A stretch of DNA of 39,285 nucleotides, taken from contig CAMJDL010000031.1 of NCBI GenBank assembly GCA_946404405.1, positions 1 through 39,285 of the forward strand. The letters are read 5' to 3'. The translations under genes and the position numbers were made by a program. This stretch comes from an uncultured Prevotella sp. GTDB lineage: Bacteria > Bacteroidota > Bacteroidia > Bacteroidales > Bacteroidaceae. The notes under the pieces were generated by a model that ran no database searches, was not told where the DNA came from, and was given only the letters and a program-made list of their open reading frames with translations. Of this stretch, positions 39,282 through 39,285 are shown in pieces (the first letter of the stretch is position 1; every line of letters begins with the position of its first letter).

Positions 39282-39285
39282 CATC

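Overview
The window looks like chromosomal DNA of a Bacteroidales bacterium, most likely Prevotella or a close relative. Three things point there: at least a dozen genes carry the Bacteroidetes promoter (TTTG, about 19-20 bp, TAnnTTTG), start codons almost never have a Shine-Dalgarno sequence, and the gene set is typical (VirE-N/VapE protein, GT2-DUF4922-SpoIID fusion, LytTR two-component pair, PyrB-PyrI, Reg_prop/Y_Y_Y protein, GH29 fucosidase). No rRNA, CRISPR array, complete insertion sequence, integrase or SusC/D pair is visible.

Layout. 1-2640: a 66-aa gene, then a compact plus-strand accessory operon (WYL_2/DUF2693-like protein, a NUMOD1-like/sigma-70-like fusion, a possible 36-aa ORF, a structured spacer, two small helical proteins and an excisionase-type HTH protein) with its own palindrome-bearing promoter and terminator. 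It lies on the 3' side of tRNA-His (2737-2811, minus). 3004-5986: minus-strand operon of a sigma-54-type activator, LptE, a repeat-type protein and SecG. 6025-8290: rlmN-pdxA (minus). 8412-13327: divergent pair of a 1211-aa GT2/GT2/DUF4922/SpoIID protein and an AmpG-like importer, plausibly a cell-envelope unit. 13650-14195: Tyr-rich lipoprotein. 14257-21586: minus-strand operon TolC-MacA-MacB ATPase-MacB permease-histidine kinase-LytTR regulator-CysE. 21703-22559: riboflavin synthase behind a roughly 220-nt leader that is not a recognisable FMN riboswitch. 22560-26770: glyA with a duplicated promoter, followed by a kinase-less Reg_prop sensor. 26810-28426: GH29 enzyme. 28592-32216: variable island with gene debris, 22-bp iteron-like repeats, a VirE-N/VapE protein, a 5' remnant of a type I methylase gene (hsdM) and an intact YgjP-type metalloprotease. 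32261-33378: beta-helix surface protein preceded by a 39-aa ORF that ends in a copy of the pyrI tail. 33470-35191: outer-membrane beta-barrel. 35312-36733: pyrB-pyrI. 36833-39154: PBP1A, and the promoter of the next gene at the right edge.

A cross-cutting pattern is a set of short tandem repeats with a 7-bp period and usually four copies (28 bp), each with a locus-specific sequence. They sit just upstream of start codons (macA, macB permease, ribE, the gene after lptE), in the rlmN promoter, near 33421, and once inside a coding sequence (the sigma-54-type activator), where a copy-number change would shift the frame before the DNA-binding domain. This, the NUMOD1-sigma operon, the 22-bp repeats beside the VapE gene and the pyrI-tail chimera are the parts most worth a second look. 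All functional statements come from reading motifs by eye; no database search was possible.
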